Source: Triticum aestivum (Eukaryota > Streptophyta > Magnoliopsida > Poales > Poaceae). From it: a stretch of DNA of 64,000 nucleotides. Both the position numbers and the translations under genes were made by a program. The stretch spans positions 309,959,137-310,023,136 of the forward strand of contig NC_057802.1 of NCBI RefSeq assembly GCF_018294505.1, read 5' to 3'. A model generated the notes under the pieces. It was not told where the DNA came from. It saw nothing but the letters and a program-made list of their open reading frames with translations, and made no database searches. This document shows, piece after piece, positions 23,177 to 34,194 of the stretch (within the stretch, counting starts at the first letter, position 1; each line of letters begins with the position of its first letter).

Positions 23177-24800
23177 CCCTCCTCCCCGAGCACGAGGTCC
23201 ATCCCCCGTGAGGCGTCCTGGCGTTCCTCGTCGAACGCCAAGACCCATGGGGAGCGATGTTTGACCTCATGAGGGAGGACCGCCTCAGCCCCGTAGACGA
23301 GGAAGAACGAGGTCTCGCCGGTGGGCTTAGTCGCGGTGGTGCGGATGGACCACAGCACGGACTGAAGCTCATCGATCCAACCCCTGCCGTAGTCCCCGAG
23401 TTTCTTCCTAAAGCTCCTCGCCTTGAGGTCCCTCAGGACCTCCGCATTGGCGCGTTCGGCTTGGTCGTTGCTCTGTGGGTGCGCCACCGAAGCGTAGCAT
23501 ATCTGTGTTCCAAGGTTAGCACAATATGTTTTGAAGAGGTTGCTCGTGAACAGAAAACCATTGTCAATGATGATACGGTTGGGGACCCCAAAGCGGCTCA
23601 TGAGGCCCTTGATCAACTTGACGGTCGAGCCAGGTGGGATGGTGCGCACGGCCTCGACCTCTGCCCACTTGGTGAACTTGTCGGTGGCGACGTAGAGGTA
23701 GCAGTAGCTCCCGGCCGCTCGGGGAAACGGGCCCAGGATATCCAGCCCCCAGACCACGAATGGCCATGAGAGCAGGATGGTCTAGAGGCCCTGAGCAGGC
23801 TGGTGGATCTGTTTGGCATGGAATTGACATGCCTCGCGGGATATTACCAGCTCAGTGGCGCCGTTGAGCGCCGTGGGCCAGTAGAAACCACTGCAAAACG
23901 CCTTGCCCACGAGGGTGCGCGACGAAGAGTGATTCCCACAATCCCCATTGTGGATGTTAGCCAGCAGATCGCGCCCCTGCTCCTTGGAGATGCAGTGCAG
24001 AGAGACGTCGTTTGGGCGATTTCAGTAGAGCTCGCCGTCCTGGATGCAGTACGCGGTGGCCTGGTGGGCCTCGTATTTCGTGTGTTCCTCCTTCTCTGAC
24101 AAGGTGCCTAGGAGCTGGTACGCCTTGAACTCCTCTATCCAGCACCCCTCCTGATGTTCAAGCGCGAGGAGCAGGCGAGCTCCGAAGGTCGGACCGCAGA
24201 CCGGGGTGCCCGAGGTGGGTGCCATGGGTGGTTCCTCCCGGAGCAGTGTCTGTCCTGCAGCGGGGGGAGCCACCGATGGCTTGAAGAGCTGCTCTTCGAA
24301 GACGCCAGGCTTATGGGGTTCACGCCGGGATGCCCTCTTGGCAATGTCATCCGCCTCCTTGTTCGTGTCGGGTGGTACGTGCTGCAATTCCAAGCCCAAG
24401 AATTGTTTTTCAATTTTGCGTACCTCCTCTAGATATGCCTCCATGTGCTCATCCTTTGGCTTGTACTCCTTGTTGGAGAAGTTGATGAGGAGCTGAGACT
24501 CGCCCTTGATGGTGAGATGCCTGATCCCCAGAGCCGCCGCAGACTTTAGGCCGGCGATCAGGCCCTCGTATTCCGCAATGTTGTTCGAGACCTTGTCACC
24601 ATGCTGGAAGCAGAGTTGCACGGCATAGTAGAGCTTGTCTTGAGTAGGCGAGATGAGCACGGCTCCAGCCCCCGCACCCTGTCATGCGAATGCACCGTCG
24701 AAGTACGTGACCCAGCCATTCGGTGCCTCATCGCTGGGCGTGAGGGAACGGTCATCACCCACCCCTCGGTCATGGGCGTCAGTCCATTCCACTTGTTTAT
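23177..24800 (-). pseudogene. Element C: decayed Tat-type gypsy fragment (archaeal-type RNase H plus integrase)
   Basis: Read on the minus strand from about 24800, this holds an RNase H of the extra Tat type (WVTYFDGAFA, then NIAEYEGLIAGLK and a late ADDIAKRAS) and then integrase. The integrase has GLDILGPF, IIDNG and SNDQAERANAEVL, the usual DDE positions, and ends where element A inserted (23176/23177). In-frame stops lie near 24680 (TGA), 24020 (TGA) and at 23782-23784 (TAG). The upstream limit near 24800 is where similarity fades. The RT and LTRs are absent. It differs from element B in sequence, so it is another, older family. Confidence 0.8.
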
Positions 24801-27800
24801 TAAATTTGCTTGTGAAGTCTACAATTTCTCTTGAAAACGTAAGTGGTTTCACCAACAGCTGGAACCATGAGAATGAACCACACATGATGGAGGAACATCC
24901 ACTGCAATATGATTTGGTCTTCTCTCGATCACACGGCGAGACTATTTTAGGAATACAAACTTTAACTTAGGCAAAATGATGCCCATTATATAATCGGACC
25001 AAAGCAATGAAGCACCTAGTGTTGGCCAATAAATAGTACAGTACTACTTTTGTGCAGTCCATGAAGTGACTATCCAATCTTTCTGTGTATATTTTCAACT
25101 GGCACTACATGCAGTGACTATACTATTCTCTTGTGCAGTTCCACCAAAATTGAGGTCACTTTGTTTGTTTGCCAAATAGCAACGGGCAGACATATGTCTG
25201 CACAAATATCAAGCAGCTAGTAAACATATACCGCACCTTGTATTTTCGGTTTAAACACGTCTCTTCTAGTCGTTTCCCCTTACCATGTGTCATGTTTTGC
25301 ACTGGACAAATTGATACTATCATGTTTTTCCCTGGACAATTTCGTACTGAATTGAATTGCTGGTACAGAGCAGAAATATAGCGCCTATTCTTGAGCAGAC
25401 CAACGATATCCATGTTCGCAGTGATGGAAGAGGTGAAATCGGTACAACCGAAATTGAGCATCCTATCATTGAATCATCTCCTGCACCTCCAATGTAGGTC
25501 CACCCTGCCAATAAATTCACATGCAAACAACTAATATTACTATCTAATGACAGTACAAAAAGAGTAGCAAGATAGTAGCAAACCATGTACCTTCGTAATG
25601 AACAGCTCATAGTGCCACCAATTGGATATACCGGTTTGGAAGAAAACATGCTCATATTGTTGAACCATTTGGACTTTTTGTGCAGTTCCACTAAAATCAA
25701 GCATCCCTATTTGCACAGATATTGGAAGTGTGATTACTATAAAAGTGGCACTAGTTGAACCATAGACTCACAAATATAAGCATTCCAATTTCTTAATGGG
25801 AAAAGGTAGCAAGACTGTTTCTAACCACCTTTTTGAAGGAATAAATAAGGCAACAACGGCTGATGTCAGGCAGGCAAACATAGTATTTTCTGAAAGATTG
25901 AGCCATTCATGACCTTTCCTCTTCTTTTAAGCATATTTTGTGCAGTTCAACTAAAATAAAATACCATCACCACCTTGACAATTCAGTGACATTGTACAAA
26001 AAGCAATGACTTACCATTACATCATGATGTCAGGTATGTGATCAACAGGCATTAGAGACAAACATGCAGACCTCCTCCGATAACACAACGAACATTAATT
26101 TTAACAAAGGTGTGACTAGCTTTACCGACATAATTTGAGTGAACTCTACAACCTTTTTTTCTTAATATAAGACATTTTCGCAGTTCAATTTAAAGTACAC
26201 AAACGTCTAGTATTTAGAAAAATAGTTAGTAGTTTTCTTGAGCACATATCTGGGAAAGCTTGCCACACCTTATATATATCCATACACTAATGCAACACCA
26301 TTCGAATAGTACAAATATACACTAATCCAGTAGCTAGTGCAACAATAGAGTAGTTTTTTTATTACGGGGTACAGTACAATGGTTTTACTAAACAGATTTC
26401 CATAAGCTAGCACTAGAAGATTTCTATAAGCATTAACTATACAAAATGTAAAGGTAACAAGTTTCGGCATTAGTATACTAGTTGTGCAACAGCTTTAAAC
26501 CAAATACGAAAGTCTGAAGGTAACTAGCATTATTAACTAATGACAGTATAAAAATTTGCAAACCATGTACCTTCAAGGTAAATATCATTTCGAACTCGAG
26601 GGGACTTGAAAAATTGCTATCCCAATCTTGATAATCGATCAAACATAAAAACTTGATCAACTGAATCAAGAAAACAGCCGGAGGAGGAGGGGCCCACTCT
26701 TGACCTTTCCTCTTCTCTTCATAATTTTTTGTGCAGTTTAACCAAAATAAAATGACATCAGCGCCTTGGCATTTTAGTGACACTGTACACAAAAATTGAC
26801 TTATCTCATGAAAGTGAGGTATGTAATCTATAAGCATTAACACTGCAAAAATCTGAAGGTAGTAACAAGTTTCATCGTTGGTATACTGGCTGTGCAACAA
26901 CATTAGAATGCCTTAGCTAAAAAATCTTTAATACATCCACAATCAGCAGCTAAGCCTGAAATAATCCAGGGACATTAAATGGCATTGCTTAAATTTATTG
27001 GTGGCATTAGACAGAGCGCGGCATTAGTTAAATGTGGCATCACTTTAGCAGTAACATTGCTTGAATTTACTGCTGGCGTTATACTAACAGCAAAAAAGTG
27101 GCAATAAGAGCATGGGAGGCCCATTCGGACAGTGGGCGCACCAGTACGATGTACCTCCACAGACACATAGAGTGGTGAGGGAGGGATGGTTTCCCAAAGC
27201 AACAAATATCTAGGCAGCATATGTGGATTACGTCCCATTTTTGTTCTCTTTAGCCACCTTTTTCCTATGTGAGGACGACAAACCGATTGACCTGGTCATT
27301 TTCTATTGCGTTGTCATGCCTTTCTACCCTTTTTCAACCAAGAGACATGAGACTTGTTTCTTTGCTACTGATTTCCCCCTTTTCAACCTAGATGCGGGTT
27401 TCATGCCTAGTCTCTCCGATGGTACTTTCTCCCTTCCTTTCCTTATTCAACCTGGACATGGATTAGTCTGCATGAAGTAGGGTTTCCTTTAATAGTGCAA
27501 ATTAAGGTTTTCGTTTGCGTGACTAGCAGAGCAGAGGATGGCCAATTGGGGAGATGGTGAAGTGGAAAAAGATCCACATGCAGCGACGTGGCAGATGGGG
27601 AAATAGAACAAGGGTATCGTTCGAAAAGAGGTAGCATACCTGAGGGTCGGCGGGAAGTGGCTGCGCTCGTGGTCGTCATCCTCCGCACACACTACGGCAG
27701 CAAGGTTGGGGACGGAGGCCATCCCACGCGGGTGCTAGGTCTGAGAGGACGGCTTTGTCGTCAGTGCGTGACCTCGCTCGCCGATGACGAGTGCGTCAAC

Positions 27801-27860
27801 GCTGCATGTCTTTTTCTTCCCCGGCGGATCTGTGACCACCGGTGAGGAGGGAGAGAGAGG
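24801..27860. other. Non-genic interval with diverged direct repeats
   Basis: No convincing gene is present. The block GTGCAGTT(C/T)(A/C)ACYAAAAT recurs with drift near 25134, 25680, 25938 and 26729. Parts of 25908-26050 recur at 26699-26830, and a GTAACAAGTTTC...TGTGCAACA block occurs near 26452 and 26860. Short stretches such as 25395-25490 (+) and 24800-24965 (+) read open with protein-like composition but lack recognisable domains; they could be exon relics. 27588-27845 is GC-richer and may be the remains of a leader or exon upstream of the solo LTR. Confidence 0.5.
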
Positions 27861-27865
27861 GGCAC

Positions 27866-29434
27866 TGCTACTTCTTGAGCTTGCGTTGGTTTTTCCCTTG
27901 AAGAGGAAAGAGTGATGTAGCAAAGTAGAGATAAGTATTTCCCTCAGTTTGAGAACCAAGGTATCAATCCAGTAGGAGACAATGCACAAATCACCAATAC
28001 ATGCACAATCAATCAAACAACTTGCACCCAATGCGATAAAGGGGTTGTCAATCCCTTCACGGTTATTTGCATAAGTGAGATCTGATAGAGATAGATAAAT
28101 GGTAAAGTAAATATTTTTGGTATTTTTGGTTTATAGATCGGAAAGTAAAAGATTGCAAAATAGTAGATCGGAAACTAATATGATGGAAAATAGAAACTTA
28201 TATGATTGAAAATAGACCTGGGGGCCATAGGTTTCACTAGAGGCTTCTCTCAAGATAGCAAATAATACGGTGGGTGAACAAATTACTGCCGAGCAATTGA
28301 TAGAAAAGCGCAAAGTTATGACGATATCTAAGGCAATGGTCATGAATATAGGCATCACGTCCGTGTCAAGTAGACCGAACCGATTCTACATCACTACTAT
28401 TACTCCACACATCGACCGACTCTTGCCTGCATCTAGAGTATTAAGTTCATGAAGAACAGAGTAACGCATTAAGTAAGATGACATGATGTAGAGGAATTAA
28501 CTCATGCAATATGATGAAACCCCCATCTTTTTATCCTCGATGGCAACAATACAATACATGCCTTGCTGCCCCTACTGTCATTGAGAAAGGACACCACAAG
28601 ATGAACCCAAAGCTAAGCACTTCTCCCATTGCAAGAAAAACCAATCTAGTTGGCGAAACCAAAAACCGATAGTTCATAGAGAATTACAAAGGTATCAAAT
28701 CATGCATAAAAGAATTCAGAGAAGATTCAAATAATATTCATAGATAAGTTGATCATAAATCCACAATTCATCGGATCTCGGCAAACACCGCAAAAGAAGA
28801 TTACATCGGATAGATCTCCAAGGACATCGAGGAGAACATGGTATTGAGAATCAAAGACAGAGAAGAAGCCATCTAGCTACTAGCTATGGACCCGTAGGTC
28901 TGTGGATGCTTCATCGGAAAGGCAATAGAGTTGATGTAGAAGCCCTCTGTGATCGAATCCCACTCCGACAGGGTGCCGGAAAAGGTCCCTAGATGGGATC
29001 TCACGGGTACAAAAGATTACGGCGGTGGAAAAGTCTTTTCATGGATGCCTCTGGTGCTTTGGGGATATTTGGGAATATATAGGTGAAATAATTAGGCCAG
29101 GAGGGTCACGGAGGGGGGGCACAAGGGTGGGGGCGCACCCTCTGTCCTTGTAGCTGCCTCGTGGCTCCTCCGACTTCCTCTCCAAGTCTCCTGGTTGTCT
29201 TCTGGTCCAAAAAAATCATCGCGAAGGTTTCATTCCGTTTGGACTCCGTTTGGTATTCCTTTTCTACAAAACTCAAATACAAGGAAAAAAACAGAAACTG
29301 GCACTGGGCTCTCGGTTAATAGGTTAGTCCCAAAAATAATATAAAATAGCATGTTAATGCATATAAAACAACAAAAACAGATAATATAATAGCATGGAAC
29401 AATAAAAAATTATAGATATGTTGGAGACGTATCA
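27866..29434 (-). mobile_element. Solo LTR of the element F family (1569 bp, TSD GGCAC)
   Basis: The minus strand starts TGATACGTCTCC and ends AAGAAGTAGCA, matching the LTRs at 30336 and 36991 over their full length. The 5-bp duplication GGCAC flanks it exactly (27861-27865 and 29435-29439), and no internal sequence is left. It was formed by LTR-LTR recombination after insertion. Its orientation is opposite to that of element F. Confidence 0.93.
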
Positions 29435-29439
29435 GGCAC

Positions 29440-29946
29440 CGCCGTCTTTTTTAGATCTGGAGAGAGGGTGATATTGTGAGAAGCAAGTGGGCAGCCCTTA
29501 GCAAGCAAGCGCTGAAGCTCCAGCCTATATATCTTTTTTGATACTAGTACTAGAGGTGGAGTAGTGGTAGACTAGTTTATATTTTCTCTGCATACAGTAC
29601 CAGTTAGTCATGCTTCAAAACTGAACGGCACGCAATTAAGAAAATAAAGTCAAGAAATAATGCGGCACCTCAGGCCAACGCGGCCAGATCTCATTTTGCA
29701 CGAGAAATGACACACCATGTTTCATTGACATGTGGTCCCATTCCAACATGTCAGTGAGACGATGGCGAGTCCTTTTGTACAATTTCTGAACGGACGTCTA
29801 TGTAGGACGGGGCGCCTCTTGCTATACCGTGGCAACCGTCCACCACCTCTTCGCCTTTCCCTCTCGATTTGGAACTGCTGTCGCACGCTCTCCCTCCCTC
29901 CATTTTACTTCACCCTTCCTTATGCCATTGTTCGGTCGTCTTCTCC
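29440..29946 (+). promoter_or_regulatory. Upstream region of the KIB/DUF295-type pseudogene
   Basis: About 500 bases between the solo LTR and the ATG at 29947 are likely promoter and leader. A TATATAT stretch lies near 29526, and the last 110 bases are a C/T-rich leader. The solo LTR now borders this region, so some original promoter sequence may lie beyond it. Confidence 0.45.
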
Positions 29947-30335
29947 ATGGAGGGAACAGGCCGGAAACGACCCCGTTATTCTTGCCCCAATCTGAAAGAT
30001 GACGTGGTGGAGCAACTCATTGATCGGTGCGACGTCATCGCCTCGGCTAGCATGGAAGGTTTGTTCAAGACCATTCTCTACTCAACAAATAACATCATTA
30101 CAAAGAACCCAAGGGTTTAGGAGTGGTTTGATCTCCCCTATCTTCTTCATCGTGACCCTGCTCGCTAGTGCGGGGACGACGGAAGCATCGCCTTGTGGAA
30201 GTTGATGCCGCTTGATAATGATACGTGTGATGTTAAGATGCCATCGCTTAAGGGTAAGGCTGTGGCAGGTGCAAATGGAGATTGGGTTGTTTATATTGGG
30301 TACAACTACGAGTGGGAACTTGTGAATGTGTACAC

Positions 30336-31891
30336 TGATACGTCTCCAACGTATCTATAATTTTTGATTGCTCCATGCTATATTATCTACTGTTTTGGAC
30401 ATTATTGGGCTTTATTATTCACTTTTATATTATTTTTGGGACTAACCTATTAACCGGAGGCCCAGCCCAGAATTGTTGTTTTTTGCCTATTTCAGAGTTT
30501 CGCAGAAAAGGAACATCAAATGGAGTCCAAACGGAATGAAACCTTCGGGAACGTGATTTCTAGGAAGATTATGATCCCGGAGACTTGGACCCTACGTCAA
30601 GAAACAAAGGAGGAGGCCACGAGGTAGGGGGCGTGCCCTCCACCCTCGTGGGCCCCCTGTTGCTCCACCGACGTACTCCTTCCTCCTATATATACCTACG
30701 TACCCCCAAACGATCAGATACGGACCCAAAAACCTAATTCCACCGCCGCAACCTTCTGTACCCACGAGATCCCATCTTGGGGCCTGTTCTGGAGCTCCGC
30801 CGGAGGGGGCATCCATCACGGAGGGCTTCTACATCAACACCATAGCCTCTTCGATGAAGTGTGAGTAGTTTACTTCAGACCTTCGGGTCCATAGTTAGTA
30901 GCTAGATGGCTTCTTCTCTCTTTTTGGATCTCAATACAATGTTCACCCCCTCTCTCATGGAGATCTATTCGATGTAATCTTCATTTTGCGGTGTGTTTGT
31001 TGAGACCGATGAATTGTGGGTTTATGATCAAGATTATCTATGAACAATATTTGAATCTTCTCTGAATTCCTTTATGTATGATTGGTTATCTTAGCAAGTC
31101 TCTTTGAATTATCAGTTTGGTTTGGCCTACTAGATTGATCTTTCTTGCAATGGGAGAAGTGCTTAGCTTTGGGTTCAATCTTGTGGTGTCCTTTCCCAGT
31201 GATAGTAGGGGCAACAAGGCACATATTGTATTGTTGCCATCGAGGATAACAAGATGGTTTTTTTTATCATATTGCATGAATTTATTCCTCTACATCATGT
31301 CATCTTGCTTAAGGCGTTACTCTGTTTTCATGAACTTAATACTCTAGATGCATGCTGGATAGCGGTCGATGAGTGGAGTAATAGTAGTAGATGCAGGCAG
31401 GAGTCGGTCTAGTTGTCTCGGACGTGATGCCTATATACATGATCATACCTAGATATTCTCATAACTATGCTCAATTCTGTCAATTGCTCAACAGTAATGC
31501 GTTCACCCGCCGTAAAATACTTATGCTCTTGAGAGAAGCCACTAGTGAAACCTATGGCCCCCGGGTCTATCTTCATCATATTAATCTTCCAACACTTAGT
31601 TATTTCCTTTGCTTTTATTTTCCTTTTCATCTTTATCACAAAAATACCAAAAATATTATCCTATTATATCTATCAGATCTCACTCTCGTAAGTGACTGTG
31701 AAGGGATTGACAACCCCTTATCGCGTTGGTTGCGAGGATTTATTTGTATTGTGCAGGTACGAGGGATTCGCGCGTAGCCTCCTACTGGATTGATACCATG
31801 GTTCTCAAAAACTGAGGGAAATACTTACGCTACTTTGCTGCATCACCCTTTCCTCTTTAAGGGAAACCAACGCAGTGCTCAAGAGGTAGCA
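30336..31891 (+). repeat. Element F 5' LTR (1556 bp)
   Basis: It starts TGATACGTC and ends GAGGTAGCA. A TATATATA promoter motif is at 30687-30694. Compared with the 3' LTR it keeps a 16-base stretch near 30812 (between two GGGC copies) and lacks a C-rich insertion found at 37290. Confidence 0.93.
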
Positions 31892-31902
31892 AGAAGGATT
31901 TC

Positions 31903-31920
31903 TGGCGCCGTTGCCGGGGA
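31903..31920 (+). promoter_or_regulatory. Element F primer binding site (tRNA-Asp type)
   Basis: TGGCGCCGTTGCCGGGGA starts 11 bases after the 5' LTR and matches the complement of the plant tRNA-Asp 3' end, as in Athila-type elements. Confidence 0.85.
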
Positions 31921-32112
31921 GGTCTACGCAAAAGTCAACATACCAAGTACCCACCACAATCCCTTATCTCCCGCATTACATTATTTGCCATTTGCCTCTC
32001 GTTTTCCTCTCCCCCACTTCACCCTTACCGTTTTATTCGCCCTCTCTTTTCCGTTCGCCTCTTTTTCGCTTGCTTTTTGTTTGCTCGTGTGTTGGATTGC
32101 TTGCTTGTCACG

Positions 32113-34194
32113 ATGGCTCAAGATAATACCAAATTGTGTGACTTTACCAATACCAACAATAATGATTTCCTTAGCACTCCGATTGCTCCTCTTACCAATA
32201 CTGAATCTTGCGAAATCAATGCTGCTTTGTTGAATCTTGTCATGAAAGATCAATTCGCCGGCCTTCCTAGTGAAGATGCCGCTACTCATCTAAATAGCTT
32301 CGTTGATTTGTGTGATATGCAAAAGAAGAAAGATGTTGATAATGATATTGTTAAACTGAAGCTATTTCCTTTTTCGCTTAGAGATCGTGCTAAAGCTTGG
32401 TTTTCGTCTTTGCCTAAAAATAGTATTGATTCTTGGAACAAGTGCAAAGATGCCTTTATCTCTAAGTATTTTCCTCCCGTTAAGATCATCACTCTTAGAA
32501 ACGATATTATGAATTTTAAGCAACTTGATCATGAACATGTTGCACAAGCTTGGGAGAGGATGAAATTAATGATACGTAATTGCCCCACTCATGGTTTGAA
32601 TTTGTGGATGATTATACAAAAAATTTATGCCGGATTGAATTTTGCTTCTAGAAATCTTTTAGATTCGGCCGCGGGAGGCACTTTTATGGAAATCACTTTT
32701 GGAGAAGCTACTAACCTCCTAGATAATATTATGGTTAATTATTCTCAATGGCACACTGAAAGATCTACTAATAAAAAAGTGTATGTGATAGAAGAAATTA
32801 ATGTTTTGAGTGGAAAGATGGATGAACTTATGAAATTATTTGCTAGTAAGAGTGTTTCTTCTGATCCTAAAGATATGCCCTTGTCTACTTTGATTGAGAA
32901 TAATAATGAATCTATGGATGTGAATTTTGTTGGTAGGAATAATTTTGGTAACAACGCGTATAGAGGAAACTTTAATCCTAGGCCTTATCCTAGTAATTCC
33001 TCTAATAATTATGGTAATTCCTACAACAACTCTTATGGAAATTTTAATAAGATGCCCTCTGAATTTGAGACTAGTGTTAAAGAGTTTATGAATTCACAAA
33101 AGAATTTCAATGCTTTGCTTGAGGAAAAATTGCTTAAAGTTGATGAATTGGCTAGGAACGTTGATAGAATTTCTCTTGATGTTGATTCTTTAAGGCTTAG
33201 ATCTATTCCTCCTAAGCATGATATCAATGAGTCTCTCAAAGCCATGAGAATTTCCATTAATGAGTGCAAAGAAAGAACCGCTAGGATGCGTGCTAAGAAA
33301 GATTGCTTTATGAAAGCATGTTCTTCAAATTTCTATGAAAATAAAGATGAAGATCTAAAAGTTATTGATGTGTCCCCTATTAAATCTTTTCTTTGCAATA
33401 TGAATCTTGATAATGATGGGACTGAATATGATCCACCTTTACCTAGAAGGCGTTCCAAAAATTCGGAGTTTTTAGATCTTGATGCTAAAATTGATAAAAG
33501 TGGGATTGAAGAGATCAAAACCCTAGATGTTGCTAAACCCACTATTTTGGATTTCAAGGAATTTAATTATGAAAATTGCTCTTTGATTGACTGTATTTCC
33601 TTGTTGCAATCCGTGCTAAATTCTCCCCATGCTTATAGTCAAAATAAAGCGTTTACTAAACATATCGTTGATACCTTAATGCAATCTTATGAAGAAAAGC
33701 TTGAGTTGGAAGTTTCTATCCCTAGAAAACTTTATGATGAGTGGGAACCTACTATTAAAATTAAGATCAAGGATCATGAGTTCTATGCTCTATGTGATTT
33801 GGGTGCTAGTGTTTCCACTATTCCCAAAACTTTGTGCGATTTGCTAGATTTCCGTGATTTTGATGATTGCTCTCTAAACTTGCACCTTGTGGATTCCACC
33901 ATTAAGAAACCTATGGGAAGAATTAATGATGTTCTTATTGTTGCAAATAGGAATTATGTGCCCGTAGATTTTATCGTTCTTGATATAGATTGCAATCCTT
34001 CATGTCCTATTATTCTTGGTAGACCTTTCCTTAGAACGATTGGTGCGATTATTGATATGAAGGAAGGGAATATTAGATTCCAATTTCCATTAAAGAAAGG
34101 CATGGAAACCTTCAATAGGAAGAAAATAAAATTACCATATGAATCTATCATGAGAGCCACTTATGGATTGCCTACCAAAGATGGCAATACCTAA
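32113..34194 (+). CDS. gag: Element F Gag-protease protein
   Basis: This 693-aa protein starts at the Met at 32113 (MAQDNTKLC); an earlier in-frame Met at 32077 only adds LTR-proximal sequence. The N-terminal half is the retrotransposon gag domain (DRAKAWFSSLPKNSIDSW, then FKQLDHEHVAQAWERMK). The middle is Asn/Ser rich and then helical and charged (residues about 330-450). The C-terminal part is an aspartic protease with ALCDLGASVSTIP (Asp about residue 562) and PIILGRPFLRTIGAIID. The frame is fully open, which is unusual here and fits a young copy. There is no zinc knuckle that I can see, and RT is missing downstream. It should form particles and process Gag but cannot copy RNA by itself. 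Confidence 0.9.
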   Translation: MAQDNTKLCDFTNTNNNDFLSTPIAPLTNTESCEINAALLNLVMKDQFAGLPSEDAATHLNSFVDLCDMQKKKDVDNDIVKLKLFPFSLRDRAKAWFSSLPKNSIDSWNKCKDAFISKYFPPVKIITLRNDIMNFKQLDHEHVAQAWERMKLMIRNCPTHGLNLWMIIQKIYAGLNFASRNLLDSAAGGTFMEITFGEATNLLDNIMVNYSQWHTERSTNKKVYVIEEINVLSGKMDELMKLFASKSVSSDPKDMPLSTLIENNNESMDVNFVGRNNFGNNAYRGNFNPRPYPSNSSNNYGNSYNNSYGNFNKMPSEFETSVKEFMNSQKNFNALLEEKLLKVDELARNVDRISLDVDSLRLRSIPPKHDINESLKAMRISINECKERTARMRAKKDCFMKACSSNFYENKDEDLKVIDVSPIKSFLCNMNLDNDGTEYDPPLPRRRSKNSEFLDLDAKIDKSGIEEIKTLDVAKPTILDFKEFNYENCSLIDCISLLQSVLNSPHAYSQNKAFTKHIVDTLMQSYEEKLELEVSIPRKLYDEWEPTIKIKIKDHEFYALCDLGASVSTIPKTLCDLLDFRDFDDCSLNLHLVDSTIKKPMGRINDVLIVANRNYVPVDFIVLDIDCNPSCPIILGRPFLRTIGAIIDMKEGNIRFQFPLKKGMETFNRKKIKLPYESIMRATYGLPTKDGNT

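Noticed and set aside
27223..27480. An 85-aa plus-strand ORF
   Set aside because: Phe-rich translation of a T-rich stretch with no domain or conservation that I can see.
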